Source of the DNA: Candidatus Bathyarchaeota archaeon
GTDB lineage: Archaea > Thermoproteota > Bathyarchaeia > Bathyarchaeales > Bathyarchaeaceae
Reading direction: 5' to 3'
Assembly (NCBI GenBank): GCA_020346825.1
Contig: CP070791.1
Location: 110,154 to 124,858 of the forward strand
Length of the DNA stretch: 14,705 bases
Part shown: one piece after another, positions 5,677 to 11,262 of the stretch
Layout: each line of letters begins with the position of its first letter
Numbering within the stretch: position 1 is the stretch's first letter
Made by a program: the position numbers and the translations under genes
Notes under the pieces: model-generated
The model's database searches: none
Told to the model about the DNA's origin: nothing
Seen by the model: the letters and a program-made list of their open reading frames with translations, nothing else

Positions 5677-7221
5677 TTACCTCTCTAACATGAAGGTCTT
5701 TTTGCGTATGATTCGTGTTGGCACTCGAGCCATCAGCATTCTCTCTTCTGGTCTCTTGCTCAATTCCACAGGTTGAAGCTTCTTCGCCAGTTCGATGGCT
5801 GCTTCTAGTTTTGTGTTTCTCTCAGCATGTATTCTGAAGATTACTCCGTCCTTCTTAACGTGGTCTCCAAGTTTTGTGTAAAGTGTGACTCCGGCTCCCT
5901 TCTCTCTTGGAGCACCAGCTTCTCTGGCAACTTGAGCGATTTTTCTGTTGTCGATCCGCAAAACTCTGCCTTCTCCAATTGCCGTTATTTCTGCTTTCTT
6001 GTCTCCAACCTCTATTTCTCCGACCTTGATTTTTGGGTTTCCACCCTGCGCCTCTATAATTTCTCTGAGCTTTTTCTCTGCTTTTCCTGATTTTAGGAGT
6101 GCTTCTGCTTTCTGTTTTCCGTTTTCGAGGCCAACCATTTCGAAAAGGATCCCCGCAACATTTATTGCCTTTTCTTTGAGATCAACTGGTCCGTTTCCTA
6201 GGATGGTTGACAATGCTTCTCTAGCTTCCAATGCTGGACCTATGGCGTATCCAATAGGTTGTTCTCCAAAGGTTATTGCGCACTGAACATTTGTCCCTAG
6301 TCGTTTTCCCAGATCAATGAAATCGTATGCTAGTGCCTCTGCTTGGCCAATTGTCTTTGTTTTTGTGCCTCTTCCGGTTGGGATGTCTATGATTACATGT
6401 GTGGCGCCTATGGCTTTTTTCTTACTCATGATTGATGGGAGAAGCAAAGGATCTATTGCTAGTGGATATTCAATTTGGATAAAGATGTCGTCTGCCGGGG
6501 CCAGCTCCATGGCTCCACCCCACACCATGCAACCATTTGTTTTGTTCACTACTTCCTTTATTTCTTCGATGGTAAGGTTTACTGGACATAACGTTTCAAC
6601 GCGATCGGCAGTTCCTGCCGGAGAAGTGACGGCTCTAGAGGAGGTTTTGGGTATGATAAATCCAGCAGCAGCAATAATTGGTGTTATCAAAAGTGATGTC
6701 TTGTCACCGGGGATTCCACCTATGCTGTGTTTATCAAGGATTGGACTCTTATCAAGGGTCAGGATGCTTCCGGTCTCCACCATTGCCTTTGCCAAAGCTT
6801 CAGTTTCATCCATGCTTAATCCGTGAATGTGTAGTGCTGTTACAAAGGACGCTAGTTCAGTGTCACTCAGGTGACGTTCAACCACATCTTGAACTATTAT
6901 TCTTATTTCGTTTTCCCGTAGTCTTTCCCCACGTATTTTTGCCCGAACATAACTTAGTCCCTCGGGTCTTTCCGCAGGATGTACTTCAACGGTTTCTCCA
7001 GTTCGCACTCCCAGCTTTTTTGAGATCTCTTCGTAAAATCCAACCTGGTTAGGTGGAAAGTTGCTCGCTATGTTGACTATAGCAATTAATTGTTCGTTCT
7101 TGTAAGTTATTTCAATTCTATCGGAAGAGTGGACCCCCAAAAGACTAGCGGCTTCATCATCTAATAACGCGATGCTTTTACTGCCGGCTTGAATATCTAG
7201 AAGCCTAGCTTTGAGTTTCAT
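5677..7221 (-). CDS. deoA: AMP phosphorylase
   Basis: This 514-residue archaeal-type AMP phosphorylase splits AMP (also CMP and UMP in characterised members) with phosphate into a free base and ribose-1,5-bisphosphate. It is the first step of the archaeal AMP pathway. The N-terminal 85 residues are the beta-rich domain characteristic of this archaeal group and absent from ordinary thymidine phosphorylases. The helical and phosphate-binding core follows: VTALHIHGLSMDETEALAKA (127-146), KHSIGGIPGDKTSLLITP (164-181), and SSRAVTSPAGTADRVETL (194-211), which is the family signature. A C-terminal alpha/beta lobe (about 400-510) carries GEGRVLRIDNRKIAQVAREA and the GAPREKGAGV loop. The ATG at 7221 has only a weak ribosome-binding site. 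The gene is divergent from RuBisCO over 109 nt, with an apparently shared TATA element. Length and motifs are complete. Confidence 0.95.
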   Translation of the reverse strand: MKLKARLLDIQAGSKSIALLDDEAASLLGVHSSDRIEITYKNEQLIAIVNIASNFPPNQVGFYEEISKKLGVRTGETVEVHPAERPEGLSYVRAKIRGERLRENEIRIIVQDVVERHLSDTELASFVTALHIHGLSMDETEALAKAMVETGSILTLDKSPILDKHSIGGIPGDKTSLLITPIIAAAGFIIPKTSSRAVTSPAGTADRVETLCPVNLTIEEIKEVVNKTNGCMVWGGAMELAPADDIFIQIEYPLAIDPLLLPSIMSKKKAIGATHVIIDIPTGRGTKTKTIGQAEALAYDFIDLGKRLGTNVQCAITFGEQPIGYAIGPALEAREALSTILGNGPVDLKEKAINVAGILFEMVGLENGKQKAEALLKSGKAEKKLREIIEAQGGNPKIKVGEIEVGDKKAEITAIGEGRVLRIDNRKIAQVAREAGAPREKGAGVTLYTKLGDHVKKDGVIFRIHAERNTKLEAAIELAKKLQPVELSKRPEERMLMARVPTRIIRKKTFMLER

Positions 7222-7252
7222 GTAGTTTCACGTCTCAAATTTTCAACTGATA

Positions 7253-7264
7253 AGTAGTCCTACT
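7253..7264. repeat. Inverted repeat AGTAG-TC-CTACT in the deoA/rbcL divergent region
   Basis: A perfect 5-bp repeat with a 2-nt spacer lies where deoA transcription is predicted to begin (about 7252). It is a possible regulator site for the divergent pair. Short, so uncertain. Confidence 0.3.
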
Positions 7265-7273
7265 ATGGCTAAA

Positions 7274-7283
7274 TGATTTAAAG
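7274..7283. promoter_or_regulatory. Shared palindromic TATA element between deoA and rbcL
   Basis: The core TTTAAA (7277-7282) reads the same on both strands. Counting 27 nt each way gives starts near 7252 for deoA (leader about 30 nt) and 7305 for rbcL (leader about 25 nt), both plausible. A second candidate for rbcL alone is TTTTATTC around 7293-7300. Confidence 0.45.
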
Positions 7284-7330
7284 AACTTTTAGTTTTATTC
7301 AATCAAAGAAGACAGGAAGCTTGGATTGAT

Positions 7331-8560
7331 TTGCGATATATAGATTTCGTGGATTTAAAATATAGAGCCAAAGAAACTGATGTTGTTTGCACATTTCACG
7401 TAGAACCAGAAGGCATGAAAATGGAGGAAGCTGCAGGCGGAGTGGCTGCTGAAAGTTCAATAGGAACATGGACTGAACTCACAACCGTAAAGCCCTACGT
7501 CATGAGACTTGCCGCCCACGTCCAAAAAATAGAGGAAAACAAAGTGGAAATAGCTTATCCACTAGAGCTTTTCGAGTTAGGAAACATGCCCAATATTTTG
7601 AGTAGCGTTTCAGGAAACATTTTCGGACTAAGAACAATAAAAAATCTCAGGCTTAACGATATTCATCTGCCCGCGCGACTTGTCAGAAGCTTCAACGGTC
7701 CAAAATATGGTGTTGAAGGAATCCGCAAGCTTTTGAAAGTCTATGACCGTCCACTGGTGGGCACAATAATTAAGCCTAAACTTGGGTTGAAAACGGTAGA
7801 TCATGCAAAAGTTGCCTATGAAGCTTGGATTGGAGGATGTGACATAGTGAAGGACGATGAGAACTTGAGTAGCCAGAAATTTAATCTATTTGAAGACCGG
7901 GTCATAAAGACTTTAGAAGGCAGAGACAAAGCCGAAGAAGAGACTGGCGAAAGAAAGGTTTACATGATCAATATCACAGCGGAAACGAAAGAGATGTTGA
8001 GAAGGGCTGAGTTTGTTTTTGAGAGTGGGGGGGAGTATGTAATGGTGGACATTTTGACCTGCGGTTTTTCTGCTTTGCAGACTTTGCGTGAACAAGATTT
8101 TGACTTGGTTATTCATGCACATCGTGCTGGGCACGCAGCTTTTACAAAGAATCCTAGGCATGGTATTTCAATGAAAGTAGTGGCTAGAATTGCCAGAATA
8201 ATAGGTGTAGATCAACTTCATGTAGGCACAGTTGTAGGAAAGATGTTTGAAACAAGAGAGGAAGTTAGGGAAAACTGTGAAGCGTTGAAAGAGGAAATGG
8301 ATGGGTTGAAACTGGTTTTGCCCGTTGCTTCGGGAGGTTTACATCCGAGATTGGTTCCGGCGCTAATCGAATTCTTTGGGAAAGACTTTGCTATTCAAGC
8401 AGGAGGGGGAATCCATGGTCATGGAGATGGAACTGTTTCAGGAGCTAAGGCCATGCGACAAGCAGTAGATGCAACGCTAGAGGGTCTACTGCTGAGCGAA
8501 TACGCAGAAACCCACAGGGAACTTGAAATTGCACTTCGAATGTGGAGGCAAAACTCCTAG
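7331..8560 (+). CDS. rbcL: Form III ribulose-1,5-bisphosphate carboxylase (RuBisCO)
   Basis: This 409-residue archaeal form III RuBisCO adds CO2 to ribulose-1,5-bisphosphate to make two 3-phosphoglycerates, closing the AMP pathway. The TTG start at 7331 gives the expected N-terminus MRYIDFVDLKY and is preceded by GGATTGAT. Catalytic residues in order: E41, T46 and W47 (ESSIGTWTEL), N96 (SGNIFGLR), K148 and K150 (GTIIKPKLGL), K174 to be carbamylated with metal ligands D176 and E177 (DIVKDDEN), H264 (IHAHRAGHAAF), H297, loop 6 K304 (HVGTVVGKM), S334 (SGGLHP) and the phosphate-binding QAGGGIHGHGDG. Loop 6 reads GKMFET where GKMEG is usual, so the position equivalent to Glu336 of plant enzymes is Phe306. 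Otherwise it looks active. It is divergent from deoA and converges on the isomerase gene with an 8-nt gap. Confidence 0.96.
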   Translation: MRYIDFVDLKYRAKETDVVCTFHVEPEGMKMEEAAGGVAAESSIGTWTELTTVKPYVMRLAAHVQKIEENKVEIAYPLELFELGNMPNILSSVSGNIFGLRTIKNLRLNDIHLPARLVRSFNGPKYGVEGIRKLLKVYDRPLVGTIIKPKLGLKTVDHAKVAYEAWIGGCDIVKDDENLSSQKFNLFEDRVIKTLEGRDKAEEETGERKVYMINITAETKEMLRRAEFVFESGGEYVMVDILTCGFSALQTLREQDFDLVIHAHRAGHAAFTKNPRHGISMKVVARIARIIGVDQLHVGTVVGKMFETREEVRENCEALKEEMDGLKLVLPVASGGLHPRLVPALIEFFGKDFAIQAGGGIHGHGDGTVSGAKAMRQAVDATLEGLLLSEYAETHRELEIALRMWRQNS

Positions 8561-8568
8561 CCTTTGGT

Positions 8569-9492
8569 TTACTCGAAAACCCACGGGTATTTTCTTTGCA
8601 TAACTTCGATTATCGAGTGGGGAGAGATTATTCCCTCTTCGCATATAATGCCGTGAATGAAGTCTCTTCGGGTTACATCAAAGGCTGGGTTTCTCACAAT
8701 CAGTTTTTTCGGAGGATTTTCCCAGACTTCGTTTGAGCTTCTCTCCTCAATTTTTTCATAGTCGCCATACATGGTTACTGGGTCGAACTTCAGGAGTTCG
8801 GAAACAACGTAGAAGGGTACTCGAGCCTCATAAGCTACAAGGGCAATCATACTTGTTCCAATCTTGTTCACGATGTTTCCCTCCGAAGTCATCGCGTCCG
8901 CTCCAACAACCACAAGATCCACTTGATTAATGAAAAATCGGGCAGCAGAATCTACAATTAAGGTTGTGTTCACACCATAATCCAACATTTCTTTCGCGGT
9001 CAGTCTGCCCTGAAAGACAGGTCGCGACTCGGTACAGACAACTTCAAAAGATTTACCTTCCTCTTTAGCCTTTTTCAGCAGATTAGTGACTGTGGAAGAG
9101 TGACAGTGAGTGAAAATTACAGAGTTGTCTCGAATTCTTCTGACCCCTATTTCAGCGATTCTATCCTTTGAATCTTCAAGATCTTTCAGGAATAATTGTG
9201 AAGCCGAGGAGACTATTTCAGTCAGTTCCCCAACCTTTTCCTTGCTGCTTCTCTCTACTCTACTAATTACCCATCGAACAGCATTTCTCATAAGTGGTTC
9301 AGTTTCTCTTGAAGCAAAAAGAATATCCTTGGCTTCAGAAAGTTGCTTCAACAAGTTCTTCCGGTTCCTTGCTTTTGTTTCCTTTGCCAAGGTTTCAATC
9401 GCCTCTATGCTGGCTATCGCAACGTTTCTAGCACCTTGAATGTCAAGCCGCTTTATTTTTTCAGCAGTTTTCCGGATTGGTTCTAACAACAA
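8569..9492 (-). CDS. e2b2: Ribose-1,5-bisphosphate isomerase (eIF-2B-like)
   Basis: This 307-residue member of the eIF2B/MtnA-like isomerase superfamily converts ribose-1,5-bisphosphate from AMP phosphorylase into ribulose-1,5-bisphosphate for RuBisCO. Residues 1-110 are the helical N-terminal domain (IKRLDIQGARNVAIASIEAI). The Rossmann-like part carries FTHCHSSTVTNLL with Cys130, then VCTESRPVFQGRLTAKEM, and VVVGADAMTSEGNIVNKIGT with Asp199. These two correspond to the catalytic Cys and Asp of the characterised Thermococcus enzyme and distinguish it from translation factor eIF2B subunits. Start choice is between two TTG codons, 9492 and 9489, both just after GGTGG (9500-9496); the second has the better spacing. 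A TATA-like element at 9536-9543 predicts a start near 9513. It is tail-to-tail with rbcL. Confidence 0.92.
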   Translation of the reverse strand: MLLEPIRKTAEKIKRLDIQGARNVAIASIEAIETLAKETKARNRKNLLKQLSEAKDILFASRETEPLMRNAVRWVISRVERSSKEKVGELTEIVSSASQLFLKDLEDSKDRIAEIGVRRIRDNSVIFTHCHSSTVTNLLKKAKEEGKSFEVVCTESRPVFQGRLTAKEMLDYGVNTTLIVDSAARFFINQVDLVVVGADAMTSEGNIVNKIGTSMIALVAYEARVPFYVVSELLKFDPVTMYGDYEKIEERSSNEVWENPPKKLIVRNPAFDVTRRDFIHGIICEEGIISPHSIIEVMQRKYPWVFE

Positions 9493-9502
9493 ATTCCACC
9501 TG

Positions 9503-9522
9503 TAAGGACATTTATGTTCTTA
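9503..9522. repeat. Imperfect inverted repeat at the isomerase promoter
   Basis: TAAGGACA and TGTTCTTA, separated by TTTA, pair at 7 of 8 positions and cover the predicted transcription start (about 9513) of the isomerase gene. It could be an operator or a small 5' hairpin. Confidence 0.3.
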
Positions 9523-9535
9523 GTGAATGGAAACG

Positions 9536-9543
9536 CAATAAAC
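9536..9543 (-). promoter_or_regulatory. TATA-like box for the ribose-1,5-bisphosphate isomerase gene
   Basis: On the minus strand this reads GTTTATTG. Spacing of about 27 nt gives a start near 9513 and a leader of about 20 nt that includes the GGTGG site. Confidence 0.35.
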
Positions 9544-9624
9544 TTTCGGTAGACAAGTTTGCGTGTCTATGGGCGTACATAGTTTCTATGGATTCGTTTC
9601 CTGCTTATCTACAATTCTCCATAC

Positions 9625-9783
9625 TTACATCTTCATGTATTTATGGGGATTCTTTTCGAACGCTTCTTTGCATCCGGCGGCGTAGGAATAGTAGGTCTTT
9701 TCCATGTGCACTGTCGTGTACTTGACTGTTTTCTCGTTTACTTTCATCCCGCGGACAGGATCCTTCGCGCGCGCTGCATGCAC
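9625..9783 (-). CDS. YHS-domain mini-protein lacking two family cysteines
   Basis: This 52-residue protein consists almost wholly of one YHS domain: AKDPVRGMKVNEKTVKY, then KTYYSYAAGCKEAFEKNPHKY. YHS domains are small, probably metal-binding, and often accompany heavy-metal ATPases and oxygenases. The usual pattern is DPVCGM followed by YYFCS..C. Here Arg (codon CGC, one change from TGC) replaces the first Cys and Tyr or Ala occupies the second Cys position, leaving only Cys37. The start chosen is GTG 9783-9781 because AGGAGTGA lies 5 nt before it; the frame is open further upstream to 9864 but without such a site. The first codons contain the GC-alternating tract 9766-9774. The zinc-ribbon gene lies 143 nt upstream on the same strand. 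Metal binding by this copy is doubtful. Confidence 0.7.
   Translation of the reverse strand: MHAARAKDPVRGMKVNEKTVKYTTVHMEKTYYSYAAGCKEAFEKNPHKYMKM
9766..9782. repeat. GC-alternating tract plus TGCATGCA, copy of the element at 4110-4126
   Basis: The 17-mer CGCGCGCGCTGCATGCA is identical to bases 4110-4126. It covers the start region of the YHS gene. Confidence 0.75.
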
Positions 9784-9882
9784 TGTGCTCACTCCTACAA
9801 AATAGAAAGATCCATAGAGAAGAGCACGCACAGTCACTGAATGAGACGAAACATGAAACAACAATTATGTATGCAAAACGGG

Positions 9883-9894
9883 GCGCGCGCATAT
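9883..9894. repeat. GC-alternating tract GCGCGCGCATAT
   Basis: Twelve strictly alternating bases lie in the gap between the zinc-ribbon stop and the YHS start. AT-rich sequence follows immediately. Confidence 0.65.
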
Positions 9895-9926
9895 TCAATA
9901 TTCCAAGACATTTAACCTTTGGAAGA

Positions 9927-10067
9927 CTATTTTGAGCATGTTCTAGTTCTTTCATCAAAGTCGAGTTTTCCACATTTTGGACATTCTCTGACCTCGAAAC
10001 AGTTCCAACGCCAACCACAAGATTGACAAATATACGAGCGAATGCCATTACGTACACGCTGAGTCAT
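9927..10067 (-). CDS. Small zinc-ribbon protein
   Basis: This 46-residue basic protein starts at ATG 10067-10065, with an ideal AGGAGG ribosome-binding site (10080-10075) 7 nt upstream. That fixes this start over in-frame ATG codons further upstream. Two CxxC pairs, YICQSCGWRW and RECPKCGKLDF, are 14 residues apart (first to third Cys at 17 and 32). This is a rubredoxin- or zinc-ribbon-like metal site expected to hold one Zn. Such tiny archaeal zinc ribbons often bind nucleic acid or act as ribosomal or transcription accessory factors, but nothing here identifies which. A TATA-like GATATACTTTTT lies about 75-83 nt upstream. It may be co-transcribed with the YHS gene. Confidence 0.6.
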   Translation of the reverse strand: MTQRVRNGIRSYICQSCGWRWNCFEVRECPKCGKLDFDERTRTCSK

Positions 10068-10265
10068 TGACAAGCCTCCTCTTCTGTGATAGTTGAAACC
10101 TTGTGTACGAATGCTTGTTTTAAGTTTAGCTAACATGAAAAAGTATATCACAATAGTACGCGATGGTTGTTGCTAGTTAATCAGCTGATGCTTTGTCTGG
10201 GAAACAATTCGCCTTATTGGAGGGACCGATTTCAAAATAGTCGTTCTTGGCGGCTTTTTTTCGTG

Positions 10266-10297
10266 AAATAAGTTTGAATCAATCTTATTTTCTTTTT
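10266..10297 (+). terminator. Hairpin followed by T-rich run
   Basis: AAATAAG (10266-10272) pairs with CTTATTT (10284-10290) across an 11-nt loop, followed by a T-rich stretch (TCTTTTTT). No plus-strand gene ends nearby, so its purpose is unclear. It could belong to an unrecognised RNA or eroded gene. Confidence 0.25.
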
Positions 10298-10383
10298 TAT
10301 CCGGGCTACAGAGACTCTAGCATTCGTTTTACCTGACGAAGTCCGCGACGTAATCAGCGTAAACTCAAAGGAAATCCCGGATA
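10298..10383. repeat. 8-bp inverted repeat enclosing an 86-nt segment
   Basis: TATCCGGG (10298-10305) and CCCGGATA (10376-10383) are perfectly complementary and GC-rich compared with the surroundings. The enclosed 70 nt contain a short AGAG-A-CTCT hairpin. The shape recalls an RNA closed by a terminal stem, but no tRNA T-loop is present. Non-coding RNA is only a possibility. Confidence 0.35.
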
Positions 10384-10398
10384 CGCAAGCATACAATT

Positions 10399-10412
10399 TT
10401 GCGCGCGCGCAA
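10399..10412. repeat. GC palindrome TTGCGCGCGCGCAA
   Basis: A perfect 14-bp palindrome with a 10-nt alternating GC core in gene-free DNA. GCATGCAC follows about 30 nt downstream, echoing the TGCATGCA attached to two other copies. Confidence 0.7.
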
Positions 10413-10523
10413 TTTCATCCCACTATCTACAAACTCTTTTGCATGCACGCTCAAAGATAACACGCCAACAATTGTAACAAACAAGAAAGATTGCGGTGTC
10501 TATCTAGCTAGCGACTTAGTCAT

Positions 10524-10634
10524 TCAGCCTATCCGTTGTATGAGATCAACGTACTCTCTAATCGCCTCTCGTTTCAATTTTCTGTTTTTGCTTCTGTCAA
10601 TTAGCAATCGCAGATGAAAGGCGCGGCGTTTCAT
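10524..10634 (-). CDS. Possible 36-residue protein or eroded gene end (weak)
   Basis: On the minus strand an ATG at 10634 opens 36 codons ending at TGA. The composition is protein-like and basic-helical, with pieces such as LRLLIDRSKNRKLKRE and AIREYVDLIQRIG. The frame stays open upstream of the ATG for about 18 more codons. There is no good ribosome-binding site and I recognise no family. It may be the tail of a degraded gene in this gene-poor stretch. Low confidence. Confidence 0.2.
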   Translation of the reverse strand: MKRRAFHLRLLIDRSKNRKLKREAIREYVDLIQRIG

Positions 10635-10654
10635 TCTCTCGATGTTCAAGATAT

Positions 10655-10675
10655 CACCGTTCGGTGGGGGTTTTT
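10655..10675 (+). terminator. Short hairpin CACCG-TT-CGGTG followed by T5
   Basis: A 5-bp GC-rich stem is followed by GGGG and TTTTT. It resembles a terminator on the plus strand but has no obvious gene upstream. Confidence 0.2.
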
Positions 10676-10794
10676 CATATTCGGATCACGACTCTGTCTT
10701 ATAAGCGTTGTGCCGTTTCGGCAAGAACCAAACCGCAAGCACATCAGGACAATGTGGGGATGAAGAAAAGAAGAGAGCACTAGAAAAGGCTACA

Positions 10795-10815
10795 ATATTT
10801 CTTTTATAGAAATAT
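10795..10815. repeat. Inverted repeat ATATTTCT-N5-AGAAATAT upstream of the second winged-helix gene
   Basis: A perfect 8-bp inverted repeat with a 5-nt spacer, about 60 nt upstream of the TATA-like element of the gene at 10904. It is a candidate operator. It is unlike the repeat in front of the paralogue at 1371. Confidence 0.35.
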
Positions 10816-10870
10816 GTTCTCTTCGGAAACACGCCTTTTAGGGGTCCAGGTTTTCTTGGGATATAGACGA

Positions 10871-10880
10871 AACTTATAGA
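10871..10880 (+). promoter_or_regulatory. TATA box for the winged-helix gene at 10904
   Basis: AACTTATAGA is centred about 27-28 nt before the TTG start. It predicts a leaderless transcript, the same arrangement as the paralogue at 1371. Confidence 0.4.
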
Positions 10881-10903
10881 AGAAGATTATCGAGGTTTGC
10901 AGT

Positions 10904-11239
10904 TTGAAAACCGAACCGGTGGAAACACCCCGCAAACGCAGGGACCGCTTATACATCATAGCGGAAATACTGGTCATAGCTAAAGACAGAAGTTTGAAAA
11001 CTCAAATAATGTATAGAGCGAACCTAAGCTTTGCTCAACTTAACGAGTACTTGAACTTCCTCATCAGAAGAGAACTTCTCAAGAGACATATTGAAAATGG
11101 AAAGACCGTCTACAAGACCACTGCCAAAGGCGTCAAATACCTGGAAAACTACGAAGAGATCTCAAACCTCTTGAGAAGAGGAAAAGAGAATCCGTTTGTA
11201 GCCAACTCGCCGACTTTTTGGTTAAAAAGGAACCCGTAG
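10904..11239 (+). CDS. Archaeal winged-helix DNA-binding protein, paralogue of the gene at 1371
   Basis: This 111-residue basic protein starts at TTG 10904, which sits at the transcription start predicted from the TATA box. The winged helix spans residues about 15-95: LYIIAEILVIAKDRSLKTQI (helix 1 and start of helix 2), MYRANLSFAQLNEYLNFLIR (turn and recognition helix), LLKRHIENGKTVYKTTAKGV (wing) and a last helix KYLENYEEISNLLRR. The KTQIMYxxNLSFxQLxxYLxFL segment is shared with the protein encoded at 1371 and places both in the HTH_45-like group. No sensor domain is present. It ends 23 nt before the stop of the convergent 244-residue gene. DNA binding is expected; targets are unknown. Confidence 0.72.
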   Translation: MKTEPVETPRKRRDRLYIIAEILVIAKDRSLKTQIMYRANLSFAQLNEYLNFLIRRELLKRHIENGKTVYKTTAKGVKYLENYEEISNLLRRGKENPFVANSPTFWLKRNP

Positions 11240-11262
11240 ACTGCAGGCTACAACAGCGTTTG

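Larger units (their letters stand above)
10068..10903. other. Gene-poor stretch of about 840 nt
   Basis: Beyond the promoter of the zinc-ribbon gene (10068-10150) I find no convincing coding region. It contains a hairpin/T-run (10266-10297), an 8-bp inverted repeat enclosing 86 nt (10298-10383), a GC palindrome (10399-10412), a weak 36-codon minus-strand frame (10524-10634), a hairpin/T-run (10655-10675), a TGCCG-TTT-CGGCA hairpin near 10709-10721, and the upstream region of the 10904 gene. Structured RNAs or eroded genes are both possible. Confidence 0.6.

Noticed and set aside
6317..6826. 169-codon plus-strand frame inside deoA
   Set aside because: Antisense shadow of a strongly conserved enzyme gene.
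8569..9492. Translation initiation factor eIF2B subunit or methylthioribose-1-phosphate isomerase
   Set aside because: The HCHSSTV cysteine, the GADAMTSEGNIVNKIGT motif and the location beside RuBisCO and AMP phosphorylase fit ribose-1,5-bisphosphate isomerase better.
9641..10057. 138-codon minus-strand frame across the zinc-ribbon and YHS genes
   Set aside because: The frames of the two small genes have ideal ribosome-binding sites and recognisable domains; this one is Ser/Arg/Cys-rich shadow sequence.
10298..10383. tRNA gene suggested by a 7-8 bp closing stem at tRNA-like spacing
   Set aside because: Neither strand has a T-arm with TTCRA loop next to the 3' stem, nor a recognisable D-arm or anticodon arm, and the 3' side does not continue as a normal T-stem.
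10410..10500. Second, degenerate YHS copy: minus-strand VHAKEFVDSGMKL resembles the start of the YHS protein
   Set aside because: The similarity is limited to GTGCATGCA and GGGATGAAA with different spacing, and the YHS core and cysteine region do not follow.
10399..10617. 72-codon plus-strand open frame
   Set aside because: It begins inside the GC palindrome, has no ribosome-binding site, a non-coding-like composition, and conflicts with a more protein-like minus-strand frame.
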